In this document: one piece after another, positions 53,282 through 62,681 of the stretch
How positions within the stretch are numbered: position 1 is the first letter of the stretch
How the letters are laid out: every line of letters begins with the position of its first letter
Source of the DNA: Zhongshania aliphaticivorans
GTDB lineage: Bacteria; Pseudomonadota; Gammaproteobacteria; Pseudomonadales; Spongiibacteraceae
Direction: 5' to 3'
Assembly (NCBI RefSeq): GCF_001586255.1
Contig: NZ_CP014544.1
Span: 1,023,501-1,087,500, forward strand
Length of the DNA stretch: 64,000 nt
Made by a program: the position numbers and the translations under genes
Notes under the pieces: generated by a model
What the model saw: only the letters and a program-made list of their open reading frames with translations
Databases searched by the model: none
Told to the model about the DNA's origin: nothing

Positions 53282-54397
53282 ATGAAGCTTAGCCAATTAC
53301 TGAGTATTGGATTTTTAATACTTGTGAGTACAACGATGTCGCCTGCATTTGCGCGCGACGCCAATAAAACCCAATACCCGATTGTATTTGCCCACGGCAT
53401 GGCCGGATTCGATGATATTTTAGGTTATGACTACTGGGGCGATGATTATGGCGTTTACGTTTTAGATACCTGTCAGTGGGGTGAGTACTACTGTAATCCC
53501 GACATTCATTCTGGGCAGGAGTCTTTTGTGGCTTCGGTGACGCCCTTTGCGGGTTCGGAGCAGCGCGGTTACGAGTTATACCAAGACATTGAAGGCTATT
53601 TGGCCAGCTCGGGTCACAGCTATGTCAATATTATTGGTCACTCTCAAGGTGGTTTAGACCTGCGTAAAGCGGCTAAATTACTGCAGGATAATCGCGGGTA
53701 TCGGGTGGTTAAATACGGCATTAGTATTTCGTCGCCCCACCGTGGCTCGCCTATAGCGCAATATGTTTTAAATTTGCAGCCTGGGGTGCAGTCTGTTTTG
53801 GCGACCTTGGCCGACTACTTTGGCAACACCATATACAGCGGCGGTAACGACGCGATCGCGGCGCTGAAGCAGCTGGTGAATCATGACTTTGACCCCAACG
53901 ATGGAGTGACAACGGGCACCTACGCGTTTAATCAGAACTACCCTGCCGGAACCGCGAATATCGAGCGCTCGCGGAGCTTTTTAACAGGTCAAGACAACGG
54001 CAATATGAACCCCGCCTTGTATTTGCTTAAGGAGCTTTGGACTGAGATTGATGGTGACGGCTACGCCAGCTATGACGCCAATGGCGACGGTGCCCTCGGT
54101 ACTGGTGATGGCGATGCGAGTGACAATGACGACGACGGTTTAGTCGGTATTAACTCTCAGCAAATGGGTTATCGTCTTGAGTACTGGGAATGTTATGGCT
54201 GCCTAGATTACGTTTGGGCGCAGAGCAATACTGGCTATGTGGGTGACCTGAACGCACCCAACCAAACCCAAATGACGTCTCACGCATGGAAGATAAACCA
54301 AGATCATTTGGACGTGATTGGCGTGCCACCCGATACCTTTGACGAAATGGAATTTTACGCCGCGATTACCGATTTTATCGCCGACAATGGCTTTTAA
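53282..54397 (+). CDS. Secreted triacylglycerol lipase, class I.1/I.2
   Basis: This 371-residue lipase has a signal peptide (residues 1-24, PAFA cleavage) and the core QYPIVFAHGMAGF. The nucleophile is S121 in GHSQGG. The catalytic Asp is in DDGLVG (D285) and the His is H342 in DHLDVIGV. It is secreted and folded by the foldase encoded next. Between residues 257 and 285 is an unusual Asp/Gly-rich stretch (including DANGDGALGTGDGD) that resembles EF-hand/dockerin-like calcium loops. Cys pairs C64-C71 and C304-C307 are present. Confidence 0.9.
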   Translation: MKLSQLLSIGFLILVSTTMSPAFARDANKTQYPIVFAHGMAGFDDILGYDYWGDDYGVYVLDTCQWGEYYCNPDIHSGQESFVASVTPFAGSEQRGYELYQDIEGYLASSGHSYVNIIGHSQGGLDLRKAAKLLQDNRGYRVVKYGISISSPHRGSPIAQYVLNLQPGVQSVLATLADYFGNTIYSGGNDAIAALKQLVNHDFDPNDGVTTGTYAFNQNYPAGTANIERSRSFLTGQDNGNMNPALYLLKELWTEIDGDGYASYDANGDGALGTGDGDASDNDDDGLVGINSQQMGYRLEYWECYGCLDYVWAQSNTGYVGDLNAPNQTQMTSHAWKINQDHLDVIGVPPDTFDEMEFYAAITDFIADNGF

Positions 54398-54418
54398 TAA
54401 AACGGGTGAGTAGGTGTT

Positions 54419-55459
54419 ATGAGCGAGAAAACGATAAGCAAACCATGGGTAGTGATTTTGTTGGTGGCGATTGTCGTTAGTGCTTGCTTTAGCCTGTTCT
54501 GGCAAACGCCAGAACAGGCTGTTAGCAATGAAGTACATGCGCCAATGTTAACTGCCACGGCGGTTGGGAATGTCGAGCCGACTGAGAATGATCGAGTAAG
54601 ACCCCAATTAAACGAAGTTGATGAAGCGCAATTTATTGCGAATTTGACTCAAAAATTTGCCAGCGTGATCGAGGTGAAGCACGCGCAAATTCGCTTACTA
54701 GAACAGCTGATTTCCTATCTAAAATCGCGCTACCCAGAGGATTGGGAGAGTCGTGTTGAAGCACTGCTGGCGCAAATGTACCCCGACTTGGCTGCAGAAT
54801 TACTGGCCAAATATCAATCGTGGTCGAATTACAATGCATGGCTGCTGACCGAGCGCGATGTACTGCGCGCGATGTCGCCGCTGGAGCGTCGCGACGCCCT
54901 TTGGGCTAAACGCTTTGATGCTTTTGGCGCTGACGCGGAACAGATTTGGGCGGCAGAGCTACGCAATCGCAAAATTGAAGAGGCCTTAATTGCGGTAGAC
55001 GAAATGGCCACAGGCCTACCGGAAGAAAAATTAACGCAATTTGTGGCGTCGGTGCGCGATGCCTTGGGCGATAAGGCTGAGCCCTTGCTTGCTACGCGGC
55101 GGACGGAATTGATGGATCGCTTTCTAAGTTTAGACTCAGTGCAGCAGGAGCTGCGAAACCTTCCTGACTCGACGCGTTTGGCGTCACTTAGGGGAATTCG
55201 CAGCGGTTTGGGTATGGATGCCCAAGCGCTTGATCGCTGGGCCGCCTTAGATAAGCGTCGCGATGAGGTGTGGACTACTGGCAGTAACTATATGGAACAG
55301 CGCCAAATCATTTTGGCCGAGTACACTGGTGGCGAGCAACGTCGGCGATTGCAGGCATTGCAAACAGCCTTGTTCGCCGAGCAGAGCGAGCTTATTCAGC
55401 GCGAGGAGCAATCTGGATTTTTTCGGTTTGCCGGTGAACGTCGAATCGGCCGCGAGTGA
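54419..55459 (+). CDS. lifO: Lipase-specific foldase/chaperone (LifO family)
   Basis: This 346-residue inner-membrane-anchored protein has an N-terminal hydrophobic anchor (about 9-27) followed by an all-helical periplasmic part, consistent with a lipase foldase. RRDALWAKRFDAFGADAEQ, YNAWLLTERDVL and LRNLPDSTRLASLRGIRSG segments match the helical foldase core. The R-x-x-F-D-Y-x-L-S-A motif common in N-terminal mini-domain 1 is not visible. The gene follows the lipase by 21 bases and begins a hairpin within codons 25-34. Confidence 0.78.
   Translation: MSEKTISKPWVVILLVAIVVSACFSLFWQTPEQAVSNEVHAPMLTATAVGNVEPTENDRVRPQLNEVDEAQFIANLTQKFASVIEVKHAQIRLLEQLISYLKSRYPEDWESRVEALLAQMYPDLAAELLAKYQSWSNYNAWLLTERDVLRAMSPLERRDALWAKRFDAFGADAEQIWAAELRNRKIEEALIAVDEMATGLPEEKLTQFVASVRDALGDKAEPLLATRRTELMDRFLSLDSVQQELRNLPDSTRLASLRGIRSGLGMDAQALDRWAALDKRRDEVWTTGSNYMEQRQIILAEYTGGEQRRRLQALQTALFAEQSELIQREEQSGFFRFAGERRIGRE
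54491..54520 (+). repeat. Perfect 13-bp hairpin inside the foldase 5' coding region
   Basis: AGCCTGTTCTGGC (54491-54503) and GCCAGAACAGGCT (54508-54520) are complementary with an AAAC loop. The element is in the coding sequence of the foldase signal-anchor region, just after the lipase gene, with no T run. Confidence 0.8.
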
Positions 55460-55513
55460 TTGCGGTTAGTTGCCATAATGTGCGGAAGGCTTTGGCCTCC
55501 CGCATGTTTGGAT

Positions 55514-55765
55514 CTAGGCTAATTCTTTGTCTTTGCAGTTCAAAACCGTCATTAGGCTATCGAGGTGGCGAATGACTTCTAGGCCGCTATTGGTGAGATA
55601 GCCGCCATCAGCTTGAGTAATCAGTTCTTTGGCAAATAAACGCTCGGTCGCAGCGATGGTGGCGGGGTCGGCGGTGTGATGAACCTTAATGCCCTCAAGC
55701 GCAGAGGCTGGGTTGAATTGGGTTAATACGCGAATTTCGTCAAGAATGTCTTTCGATAGCGGCAT
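55514..55765 (-). CDS. TIGR02647-family small protein
   Basis: This 83-residue protein begins MPLSKDILDEIRVLTQFN and has GIKVHHTADPATIAATERLF and LITQADGGYLTNSGLEV. This matches the TIGR02647 family of short proteins known from Pseudomonas and relatives. No function is known; it looks like a helix-rich DNA-binding or regulatory protein. It is convergent with the foldase gene. Confidence 0.85.
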   Translation of the reverse strand: MPLSKDILDEIRVLTQFNPASALEGIKVHHTADPATIAATERLFAKELITQADGGYLTNSGLEVIRHLDSLMTVLNCKDKELA

Positions 55766-55957
55766 ATCTGCAACCTTATATTGTTATGAATTGAGGATGT
55801 TGCCAGCCAACAGTGTGTCAGCGTTTGTAAGCTACTGTAGCGCGTATTGTGTCGCGCTGCCAAAGGCAATTTAGTTAAAGGCTAATTCCCTTTGTTTCGC
55901 TCAGTTTAGGTAACAGAACTGTTACTATTTGCAGCAAATAAGATCGCGGAGACGGGA

Positions 55958-57421
55958 ATGTTTAAAGAATACGGTAAATACGATGCCCTTGGCCTAGCCG
56001 AGCTGGTTCGCACTGGGGCGGTAAGCCCTAAAGAGCTGCTTGACGCTGCGCTGGCGGTCGCCAACGAGCGTAACCCAAGTATAAATGCCATTATCCATCG
56101 CTTCGATGAGCGCGCCTATCGCCAAATAGAACAAGGCCTACCAGACGGCCCGTTTAAAGGCGTGCCCTTTGTTTTAAAAGACTTATTGGCCTGTTTTGCC
56201 GGTGAACCGCTGCGTATGGGCAGTCGGGGAATTGCTGTGGTACCAGATTACGACAGCGAACTGGTGCGACGCTACAAAGCCAGCGGGGTGAATATTTTTG
56301 CCAAAACCAATACCCCCGAGTTTGGCCTAATAATCACTACCGAGCCCAAATCCTTTGGCCCCACTCATAACCCTCATAAGCATGGTTATAGCACCGGAGG
56401 CTCCTCTGGTGGCAGTGCAGCAGCTGTGGCCGCGGGTATTGTGCCAATGGCCCACGGTGGCGATGGCGGCGGGTCTATTCGCTTTCCATCTTCCTGGTGC
56501 GGGGTATTTGGCTTAAAGCCCTCTCGCGGTCGCAATCCCCTTGGCCCCGACAATGGTGAAGATTGGCAGGGCGCTGTTGCTGAGCACGTGCTTACCCGCA
56601 GTGTTCGCGACAGCGCAGCGATGTTGGACTGCAGTAGCGGACATGAGATTGGGGCGCCCTATAATATCGCCCCGCCCAAGGGCAGCTTTTTGGCTGCTAC
56701 CCAGCGTGAAGCCCGACCGCTACGCATTGCCTTGAGCAGAAAACCCTTGGTGAATACCGTTGTTGATGCCGAGGTGCTAGCCGCGTTAGATACCACCGCC
56801 CAATCGCTAGAAAAGCTTGGGCACGTGGTGGTGGAGGCCGAGCCACAGATTGATGTTAAGCAATTTTGGCGAGATTTCTTTGTGGTCGTCTGCGCCGAAG
56901 TGGCAAGTATGGTTGACCGCTATCGCCGTGAGTATGGCGCCGCCTGTGTCGCCAAGTTTGAACCTGCCACCAAAAATATGGCGATGCTGGGTCGCTCGTT
57001 CAGCGGCGCCGACGTCATCACGGCTAAGCGCGGCTGGCATGATGTTCAGCTGGCGATGGGGCGCTTATTGACTGATTTTGATGTCATGCTTTGCCCGACC
57101 GTGCCTACCCCGGCAGAACCCCATGGCGTGCTGCCCAATTCCCGCCTTGAAGAGCTGCTGATGCTGGCGAGTCACCGGGTGAATATGGGTAAATTATTGT
57201 TTAATACCGGCTTGGTGGAGCAAATGGCGGGGCCGATTTTGGCGAAGATGGCATTTACCATTATGGGCAATGTTAGTGGCTTGCCCGGTATGTCGGTGCC
57301 GCTGCATATGAGCGAGAGCGGCTTGCCGATTGGCATGCAGTTTACCGGGCGGATGGGCGATGAAGAGACCCTGTTTAATTTGGCTGCCCAGTTAGAGCGG
57401 GAATTGGGCTTCACCTGCTAA
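55958..57421 (+). CDS. Amidase-signature family hydrolase
   Basis: This 487-residue enzyme has the amidase-signature triad: K74 (FVLKD), cis-Ser S149 in [10 protein letters not shown], and nucleophile Ser S173 in [13 protein letters not shown]. The G-rich amidase loop and [11 protein letters not shown] are typical. It hydrolyses an amide or, as in aryl acylamidases, an anilide; substrate not predictable. The start is at ATG 55958. A terminator follows. Confidence 0.92.
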   Translation: MFKEYGKYDALGLAELVRTGAVSPKELLDAALAVANERNPSINAIIHRFDERAYRQIEQGLPDGPFKGVPFVLKDLLACFAGEPLRMGSRGIAVVPDYDSELVRRYKASGVNIFAKTNTPEFGLIITTEPKSFGPTHNPHKHGYSTGGSSGGSAAAVAAGIVPMAHGGDGGGSIRFPSSWCGVFGLKPSRGRNPLGPDNGEDWQGAVAEHVLTRSVRDSAAMLDCSSGHEIGAPYNIAPPKGSFLAATQREARPLRIALSRKPLVNTVVDAEVLAALDTTAQSLEKLGHVVVEAEPQIDVKQFWRDFFVVVCAEVASMVDRYRREYGAACVAKFEPATKNMAMLGRSFSGADVITAKRGWHDVQLAMGRLLTDFDVMLCPTVPTPAEPHGVLPNSRLEELLMLASHRVNMGKLLFNTGLVEQMAGPILAKMAFTIMGNVSGLPGMSVPLHMSESGLPIGMQFTGRMGDEETLFNLAAQLERELGFTC

Positions 57422-57438
57422 ATTACCAAGCGCACAAT

Positions 57439-57469
57439 AAAAAGCCCCGCAGCTAAGGCGGGGCTTTTT
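57439..57469. terminator. Bidirectional intrinsic terminator after the amidase gene
   Basis: A stem of AAAAAGCCCCGC (57439-57450) with GCGGGGCTTTTT (57458-57469) around a 7-base loop lies between convergent genes. A and T runs allow it to terminate on both strands. Confidence 0.93.
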
Positions 57470-57493
57470 GGTTCTGGCTAAGTCACTGCAGGG

Positions 57494-58939
57494 CTATTCG
57501 GGATGCTCTTCCATTTCGTCATTGGGCCGTATCGACATAGCGGGTTCTTTGGCGCCCTCGGTTTCAGGCTCGCCACCGCTTTTTGTGCGTGGTGGTTCGT
57601 CTACCAATTGCGAGGTGTTTTTCGCATTGTCCTTGATCGCCTTGCGTACTGCGGCATCAACGGCCTTAGGATCATTACTGGTTTTAGCGGCTTTTTGCGC
57701 CGCCTCTCTGGCCACTTCCTTCATGTTCTCAGCAACCGGCTCGAGGGCCTCGGCGACAACACTGTCCGCGACTTTGTCAGCAGCTACCTTCTTCACATCG
57801 GCGGCAATGCCAACGTGATAGGCGGCAAAACCGGGCATAACCATTTGGTTAAGCGCAAGACCGATAATCTGACCGTCGACACTGGAGCGAATCACCGAAC
57901 TGCGGTTGGTAATGGGGTCGGTGACCGAGCCGAGAATATCGCCTTTTTTCACGTTTTGGCCGAGCTTGGCCTCGCTGAGAAAAACGCCGCTTTGGTCGGC
58001 GCGCAGCCACGTCGATTTATAAAAGACGTTTTGCTTAGGTGCGCGCTGGGGCTTGTCGTCAATCATATTGAGATGGTGCATAACGGCCTTGATGCCATTA
58101 ACACTCTGTTTAACTTCTTTTAGCTGGAGGCGCAAAGGTTCGCCTGCCTCTAAGATTACCGCCGGAATACCGGCGTCGACCGAGGCGCGGCGCAGCGTAC
58201 CTGGAGCACCAGCACCATCAATAACGGTTACGTCGTGAAACATGCGGCTGAATTGCGCCACGCTTTCTTTGCCTAAGTTACCGCGCAGCTGGGTGAGGTT
58301 GGTGCGATGGAAGGAGCCGGTGTGAATGTCGATGAGGCGGTCGCAATGGGAAATAACCTCATTAAAAAAACTGTAAGCAATGCGACCCGCCGAGCTGCCC
58401 TTAGGGTCGCCAGGGAAATAGCGGTTTAAGTCGCGGCGATCTGGCAGGTAGCGCGATGAGCGGCGAAACCCGTGCATGTTAACAATAGGTACGCCAATCA
58501 CCACACCATTGAGTTTGTCGCTTTCGAGGCTGAACATCACTCGGCGAATTGTTTCTACGCCGTTGAGCTCGTCACCGTGTACCGCTGCTGTAAGGCACAG
58601 GGTGGGGCCGGGGTTGGTGCCAGCCGCAACCAGTACCGGTGTGGGCATGGCTAAGCCAGCTACCGCTTGGCCCGCAGTCCAGTACAGGCGTTCGAAACTG
58701 CCGCGTAATATATCTTGGCCAAGCAGGGTGATCGCGACCTCGGTATTGCCCGCCGCGCTGCCATTTTTGTCAAAGTCGATATTCAGGCTTGGGTTTTTAC
58801 GGGGATTAGGGGTAAAAACCGGGTCTGCGGGAATGGTCGCGGAATCGCCAAGTGAGTTTGGGGTCTGCTCATTGGCGACGGCCGAGCTGATAAACCACTG
58901 GAGGCTGAGTGCTACGCAAAAAACTAAAGTGCTTCGCAT
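57494..58939 (-). CDS. Secreted succinylglutamate desuccinylase/aspartoacylase-family protein
   Basis: This 481-residue protein has a signal peptide (about 1-22) and the AstE/AspA family zinc motif AAVHGDELNGVET (H121, E124). RLIDIHTGSFHRT supplies the third His, and an AYHVGIAAD segment is near the C-terminus. The last 90 residues are low-complexity, rich in Ala, Glu and Lys, and are an unusual tail. Because it is exported, it probably acts on an acylated or amide substrate in the periplasm rather than in arginine metabolism. Confidence 0.8.
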   Translation of the reverse strand: MRSTLVFCVALSLQWFISSAVANEQTPNSLGDSATIPADPVFTPNPRKNPSLNIDFDKNGSAAGNTEVAITLLGQDILRGSFERLYWTAGQAVAGLAMPTPVLVAAGTNPGPTLCLTAAVHGDELNGVETIRRVMFSLESDKLNGVVIGVPIVNMHGFRRSSRYLPDRRDLNRYFPGDPKGSSAGRIAYSFFNEVISHCDRLIDIHTGSFHRTNLTQLRGNLGKESVAQFSRMFHDVTVIDGAGAPGTLRRASVDAGIPAVILEAGEPLRLQLKEVKQSVNGIKAVMHHLNMIDDKPQRAPKQNVFYKSTWLRADQSGVFLSEAKLGQNVKKGDILGSVTDPITNRSSVIRSSVDGQIIGLALNQMVMPGFAAYHVGIAADVKKVAADKVADSVVAEALEPVAENMKEVAREAAQKAAKTSNDPKAVDAAVRKAIKDNAKNTSQLVDEPPRTKSGGEPETEGAKEPAMSIRPNDEMEEHPE

Positions 58940-59303
58940 GATAAAGCGGCTTGCTCCCTTAAATACGGCTAAAAATCATTGGGCTACGGCCCAATGGTTG
59001 ACAAACTAAGGCAAAGAGGCAAATTGTATACAAATTCACCAATATAAACGCCCGAAACTTTGTGAAAGCGGTGATTTTCTTCTCACAGTGCTGGGGTCTT
59101 TGACGGAATACCGCAGTGAAGTTCAGTCTTTGGCCTTGGCATTTTTGCCAATGGCGGGGGCTGGTAAATGAATTTTCTTGTAAAAACAGCACCTTCGCCT
59201 GCAAAAGAGCCAAGAAGTCTGGGCCGTGTCCGACTATAATTGCGAGCAGAGTTTGCTAGGGCGCCATGATGCTGCCACAAATAATGATTGTTAGGAGTTA
59301 GAC
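58940..59303. other. Upstream region of leuA
   Basis: This 364-bp gap contains a 6-bp inverted repeat TTGGCA-TTTT-TGCCAA (59136-59151) and a TATAAT box at 59235-59240 without a good -35. I saw no leucine-rich leader peptide and no T-box. Confidence 0.45.
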
Positions 59304-60851
59304 ATGGCCAAAGACCGCCTGATTATATTTGACACTACCTTACGCGATGGCGAGCAGAGTCCCGGTGCGTCGATGACCCGCGACGAAAAAGTGCGAATTG
59401 CCAAAATGCTGGAAAAAATGGGCGTTGATGTCATTGAGGCGGGCTTTGCTATTGCCAGTGTCGGTGATTTTGAATCCGTGCGGGCGGTCGCCGAGACAGT
59501 GCAAAACAGCATAGTGTGCAGCTTGGCACGTACCGGCGCCGAAGATATCGACCGCGCCGCTGAAGCACTTAAGCCCGCCGCGGCTGGCCGTATACACACG
59601 TTTATTGCCACGTCGCCAATCCACATGGAATACAAACTGCGCATGGCGCCAGACAATGTGCTGGAGCGCGCCGTCGCTGCGGTTAAGCATGCCCGTAATT
59701 TAATTGGCGATGTTGAATTCTCTTGCGAAGACGCCTCGCGTTCCGAGTACGACTTTATGTGCCGGATCATTGAACAAGTGATTAATGCCGGTGCCCGCAC
59801 AATTAACCTGCCCGACACCGTAGGCTATGGCGAACCCGGTGAATACGGCGCCATGGTCGCAAGAATCATGAACGGCGTGCCCAATGCCGATAAGGCGATT
59901 TTCTCGGTGCACTGCCACAATGACCTTGGCCTCGCGGTAGCGAACTCCCTGTCGGCAGTAATGCATGGCGCTCGCCAAGTTGAGTGCACTATTAATGGTT
60001 TGGGCGAGCGGGCGGGTAATGCCTCGCTTGAAGAATTGGTTATGGCGATTCGCACCCGCAGCGACATATTTCCGGTAGAAGTCGGTGTTGATGCCACGCA
60101 AATTGTGCCGACCTCGCGTTTGGTGTCGTCGATCACTGGCTTTCCGGTGCAGCCGAATAAGGCAATTGTTGGCGCCAACGCCTTCGCGCATGAATCTGGC
60201 ATCCATCAAGACGGCGTGCTTAAGTATCGAGAAACCTACGAGATTATGCGCGCCGAAGACGTAGGCTGGAACGCCAATAAACTGGTGCTGGGCAAGCACT
60301 CAGGTCGCGCCGCATTTAAAGCGCGCCTCGCAGATTTGGGCATCACGCTAGATAATCAGGCCGCCTTGAATCTGGCGTTCACTCGTTTTAAAGAGCTGGC
60401 CGACAAAAAGCACGAAATATTCGACGAAGACCTACAGGCTCTGATGAACGATGTTCAGCCAGATGATCTTGAGCTGCGCTACAGCTATGTGGCGCTAGAA
60501 GCGGTGTCGCGCAGTGGCTTTAAGCCACGCGCCGATATTCAGCTGCTCATCGACGGCCAAGCCCAACAAGCGGCAGCGGAAGGCGATGGTCCTGTCGACG
60601 CCGCGTTTAAGGCGGTGGAGCTGCTGGTTAATAGTGGTGCCAATTTACTGCTGTACTCGGTGAATGCGATCACTGAAGGCACAGATTCCCAAGGGGAAGT
60701 GCAGGTGCGGCTCGAGAAAAATGGCAGCATTGTAAATGGCAATGGTGCCGACACCGATATTATCGTTGCCTCAGTTAAAGCCTACCTCGATGCCCTTAAT
60801 TTGTTAGACGCCGGGGTGCTTAAAGCCCACCCCCAGCACGAGGGCGTATAA
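59304..60851 (+). CDS. leuA: 2-isopropylmalate synthase LeuA
   Basis: This 515-residue enzyme condenses acetyl-CoA with 2-ketoisovalerate, the first committed step of leucine synthesis. It has [18 protein letters not shown] near 7-24, [15 protein letters not shown] near 200, [18 protein letters not shown] near 229, [12 protein letters not shown] and [10 protein letters not shown]. The C-terminal regulatory domain ends at about residue 510. Length and layout match the E. coli-type LeuA, and leucine feedback through that domain is expected. The next gene starts 2 bases after its stop. Confidence 0.94.
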   Translation: MAKDRLIIFDTTLRDGEQSPGASMTRDEKVRIAKMLEKMGVDVIEAGFAIASVGDFESVRAVAETVQNSIVCSLARTGAEDIDRAAEALKPAAAGRIHTFIATSPIHMEYKLRMAPDNVLERAVAAVKHARNLIGDVEFSCEDASRSEYDFMCRIIEQVINAGARTINLPDTVGYGEPGEYGAMVARIMNGVPNADKAIFSVHCHNDLGLAVANSLSAVMHGARQVECTINGLGERAGNASLEELVMAIRTRSDIFPVEVGVDATQIVPTSRLVSSITGFPVQPNKAIVGANAFAHESGIHQDGVLKYRETYEIMRAEDVGWNANKLVLGKHSGRAAFKARLADLGITLDNQAALNLAFTRFKELADKKHEIFDEDLQALMNDVQPDDLELRYSYVALEAVSRSGFKPRADIQLLIDGQAQQAAAEGDGPVDAAFKAVELLVNSGANLLLYSVNAITEGTDSQGEVQVRLEKNGSIVNGNGADTDIIVASVKAYLDALNLLDAGVLKAHPQHEGV

Positions 60852-60852
60852 A

Positions 60853-61647
60853 GTGAACGAGGCGCTGCGACTCGATTACTTGCAGGCGATGGGTGTCGAC
60901 ACCTATGTGCCGCGCTTTGTGCTTGACGGTGCAGCGCCGTCACCGATTTTTGAGCTGGACATCGCCGTAGAAGACGAATTTGCCGACGTCGAAACCGCCG
61001 AAGTGGCGAGCTTTGATGCCGATACTGAATACCAGCAAATGGCCGAGGCGCAGGAGCGCAATACACCGGCGCCGACCGGCGAGCCACAGCGCGCCGGATC
61101 GCGTATCGCCTCAGCCTTACAGGAACTGGGTTTTGAGAGCGCCGCGCCGCCTCCCGCGCAAGCGAGTAGCACCCCCGGCGCAGCTACTGATGTGGCCGTT
61201 AGCCCCGAGTTTAATGTTGAATTGGTGGCAACGGGCATCGGCCTGTTGATGATTGTTGAAACCACCACCGCGCCGCCGAGCCCCGCTGAAAAGCGCCTCA
61301 TGGCGAATATCGCGGTGGCGGTGAGTCGTCATCATAAGCTGGCCAAAGCTCCAGAATTCACGACGTCGCGCTTTCAGTGGCCGGTGCTAAAAACGCCCGG
61401 ATTAACCATGGGTGGCGACGCCGCCAAAGAGGCCCTGCAAGCCAATATCATGGCCCAGGCCGAGCGCCAGCAGGCCCATTGCGTGATTTTATTTGGCAGT
61501 GCTTTGCAGCCCTATATTGACGTGGCGACCCTGCAATCTGCCGGAATTCAATTGCTATACGCAGCGGAGCCCGCAGCCATGCTCGCCGATGGCAGTTTGA
61601 AAGCGCCCTTGTGGCAAAACTTACGCAAGGTTGTGTTCAGTCTATGA
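60853..61647 (+). CDS. HolD-like DNA polymerase III psi subunit candidate
   Basis: This 264-residue protein starts at GTG 60853 and has a short N-terminal block LDYLQAMGVDTYVPR that aligns with the HolD N-terminus (L-x-x-L-G-I-x-x-W-x-x-R). There is an Ala/Pro/Glu-rich linker (about 40-115), a conserved region at about 120-200 and an end KAPLWQNLRKV that resembles HolD's AALWQQI. It directly precedes rimI with ATGA overlap, the same order as holD-rimI in E. coli. In Pseudomonas a similarly long gene in front of rimI is the psi subunit. Psi binds chi and the clamp loader. Confidence 0.65.
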   Translation: MNEALRLDYLQAMGVDTYVPRFVLDGAAPSPIFELDIAVEDEFADVETAEVASFDADTEYQQMAEAQERNTPAPTGEPQRAGSRIASALQELGFESAAPPPAQASSTPGAATDVAVSPEFNVELVATGIGLLMIVETTTAPPSPAEKRLMANIAVAVSRHHKLAKAPEFTTSRFQWPVLKTPGLTMGGDAAKEALQANIMAQAERQQAHCVILFGSALQPYIDVATLQSAGIQLLYAAEPAAMLADGSLKAPLWQNLRKVVFSL

Positions 61648-62093
61648 CCCGTATCGCCATGTTGGCTATGCATCACCTTGAACGATGTCTTTTGCTCGAA
61701 GCCCGATCTGACCCTCATCCCTGGGGCAAAATGAACTGGTTGCGCAGCTTGCGCGACGATCATTGCCTCGGTCTCTGGGAAGGCGAGGAATTGCTGGGCA
61801 TCAGCTGCTATACCCTCGTGCTCGACGACGTGAGCTTATTGAATATCGTGGTCGATACCGACAGCCGTGGCCGAGGCGTGGGGCGACAGTTGCTGAGCGA
61901 AGGGCTGGAGTGGATGCAGCAATTTGGTGGCGCGCGCTGTTTACTTGAGGTTAGGGAATCTAATACAGTAGCGCGTTCTTTATATACCAAGCTCGGTTTC
62001 GCTGAAGACGGCATTAGAAAAAACTATTACCCCCTTGGTGACGGCTATGAACACGCTGTTTTAATGTCGGCAGATTTACCCTTGGGCGAGTAA
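61644..62093 (+). CDS. rimI: Ribosomal-protein-alanine N-acetyltransferase RimI
   Basis: This 149-residue GNAT acetylates the N-terminal alanine of ribosomal protein S18. The acetyl-CoA loop is DTDSRGRGVGRQLL near 74-87. The typical tail LEVRESNTVARSLYTKLGFAEDGIRKNYYP (read in parts) and the final stretch match RimI. The start ATG 61644 overlaps the HolD-like stop (ATGA). Confidence 0.9.
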   Translation: MTRIAMLAMHHLERCLLLEARSDPHPWGKMNWLRSLRDDHCLGLWEGEELLGISCYTLVLDDVSLLNIVVDTDSRGRGVGRQLLSEGLEWMQQFGGARCLLEVRESNTVARSLYTKLGFAEDGIRKNYYPLGDGYEHAVLMSADLPLGE

Positions 62094-62133
62094 GCGCAAA
62101 TCATGCTTCTAAAATTTACACAGGTAGCGGTCA

Positions 62134-62556
62134 ATGTCAGACACTGAAATGCAAGAAGTTGAATCTGATTGGTGGTTTATCGGCTTGCCTGAAGAGTGGC
62201 GTACCGAGCAAGACGACGACAGTATTCTGATTTTTGACCAGGACGAATTAGGCTGTATTAGCCTGAGTACTCTGCAAGCGCAACACGGTAAACCGGCTAC
62301 GGCGAATGACGTTCGCGAGCTTGTTTTGGAAGTTGGTATGCGCCTTGATGACGGTAAAGCCTGCAAAATTGGTGACGATTATCAGGGCTGGGAGTTTGAA
62401 ACTGTCGAAGAAGGCGATTATATTCGGGAATGGTTTTTACACGCTGGCGATCATTTGTTACTTATTAGCTACGCCTGCGCTGAAGATGACCGCGATATGG
62501 ACCGCGCAGCGGTAGATCAGATATTAGATAGCCTGCGCTTGAAAGTAAGCGAGTAG
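62134..62556 (+). CDS. Unidentified acidic cytoplasmic protein
   Basis: This 140-residue acidic protein has no signal or membrane segment. Its strands alternate with charged loops (WWFIGLPEEWRTEQDDDSI, LLLISYACAEDDRDMD). The pattern, with an amphipathic C-terminal helix (VDQILDSLRL), resembles DcrB/PsbP-like or immunity-type folds, but I cannot place it. It lies between rimI and the endopeptidase gene. Confidence 0.65.
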   Translation: MSDTEMQEVESDWWFIGLPEEWRTEQDDDSILIFDQDELGCISLSTLQAQHGKPATANDVRELVLEVGMRLDDGKACKIGDDYQGWEFETVEEGDYIREWFLHAGDHLLLISYACAEDDRDMDRAAVDQILDSLRLKVSE

Positions 62557-62681
62557 GCTAGCTAGTACGGGAAACACCGTATTTGTATAAAAATTGAACA
62601 GAGTCGACATTTTGGCTTTTTCGGCTGTGCTAATCTCAGCTTAATTATAGTGTTAGTTCACTTTTGCTAATTGGTATTGTA

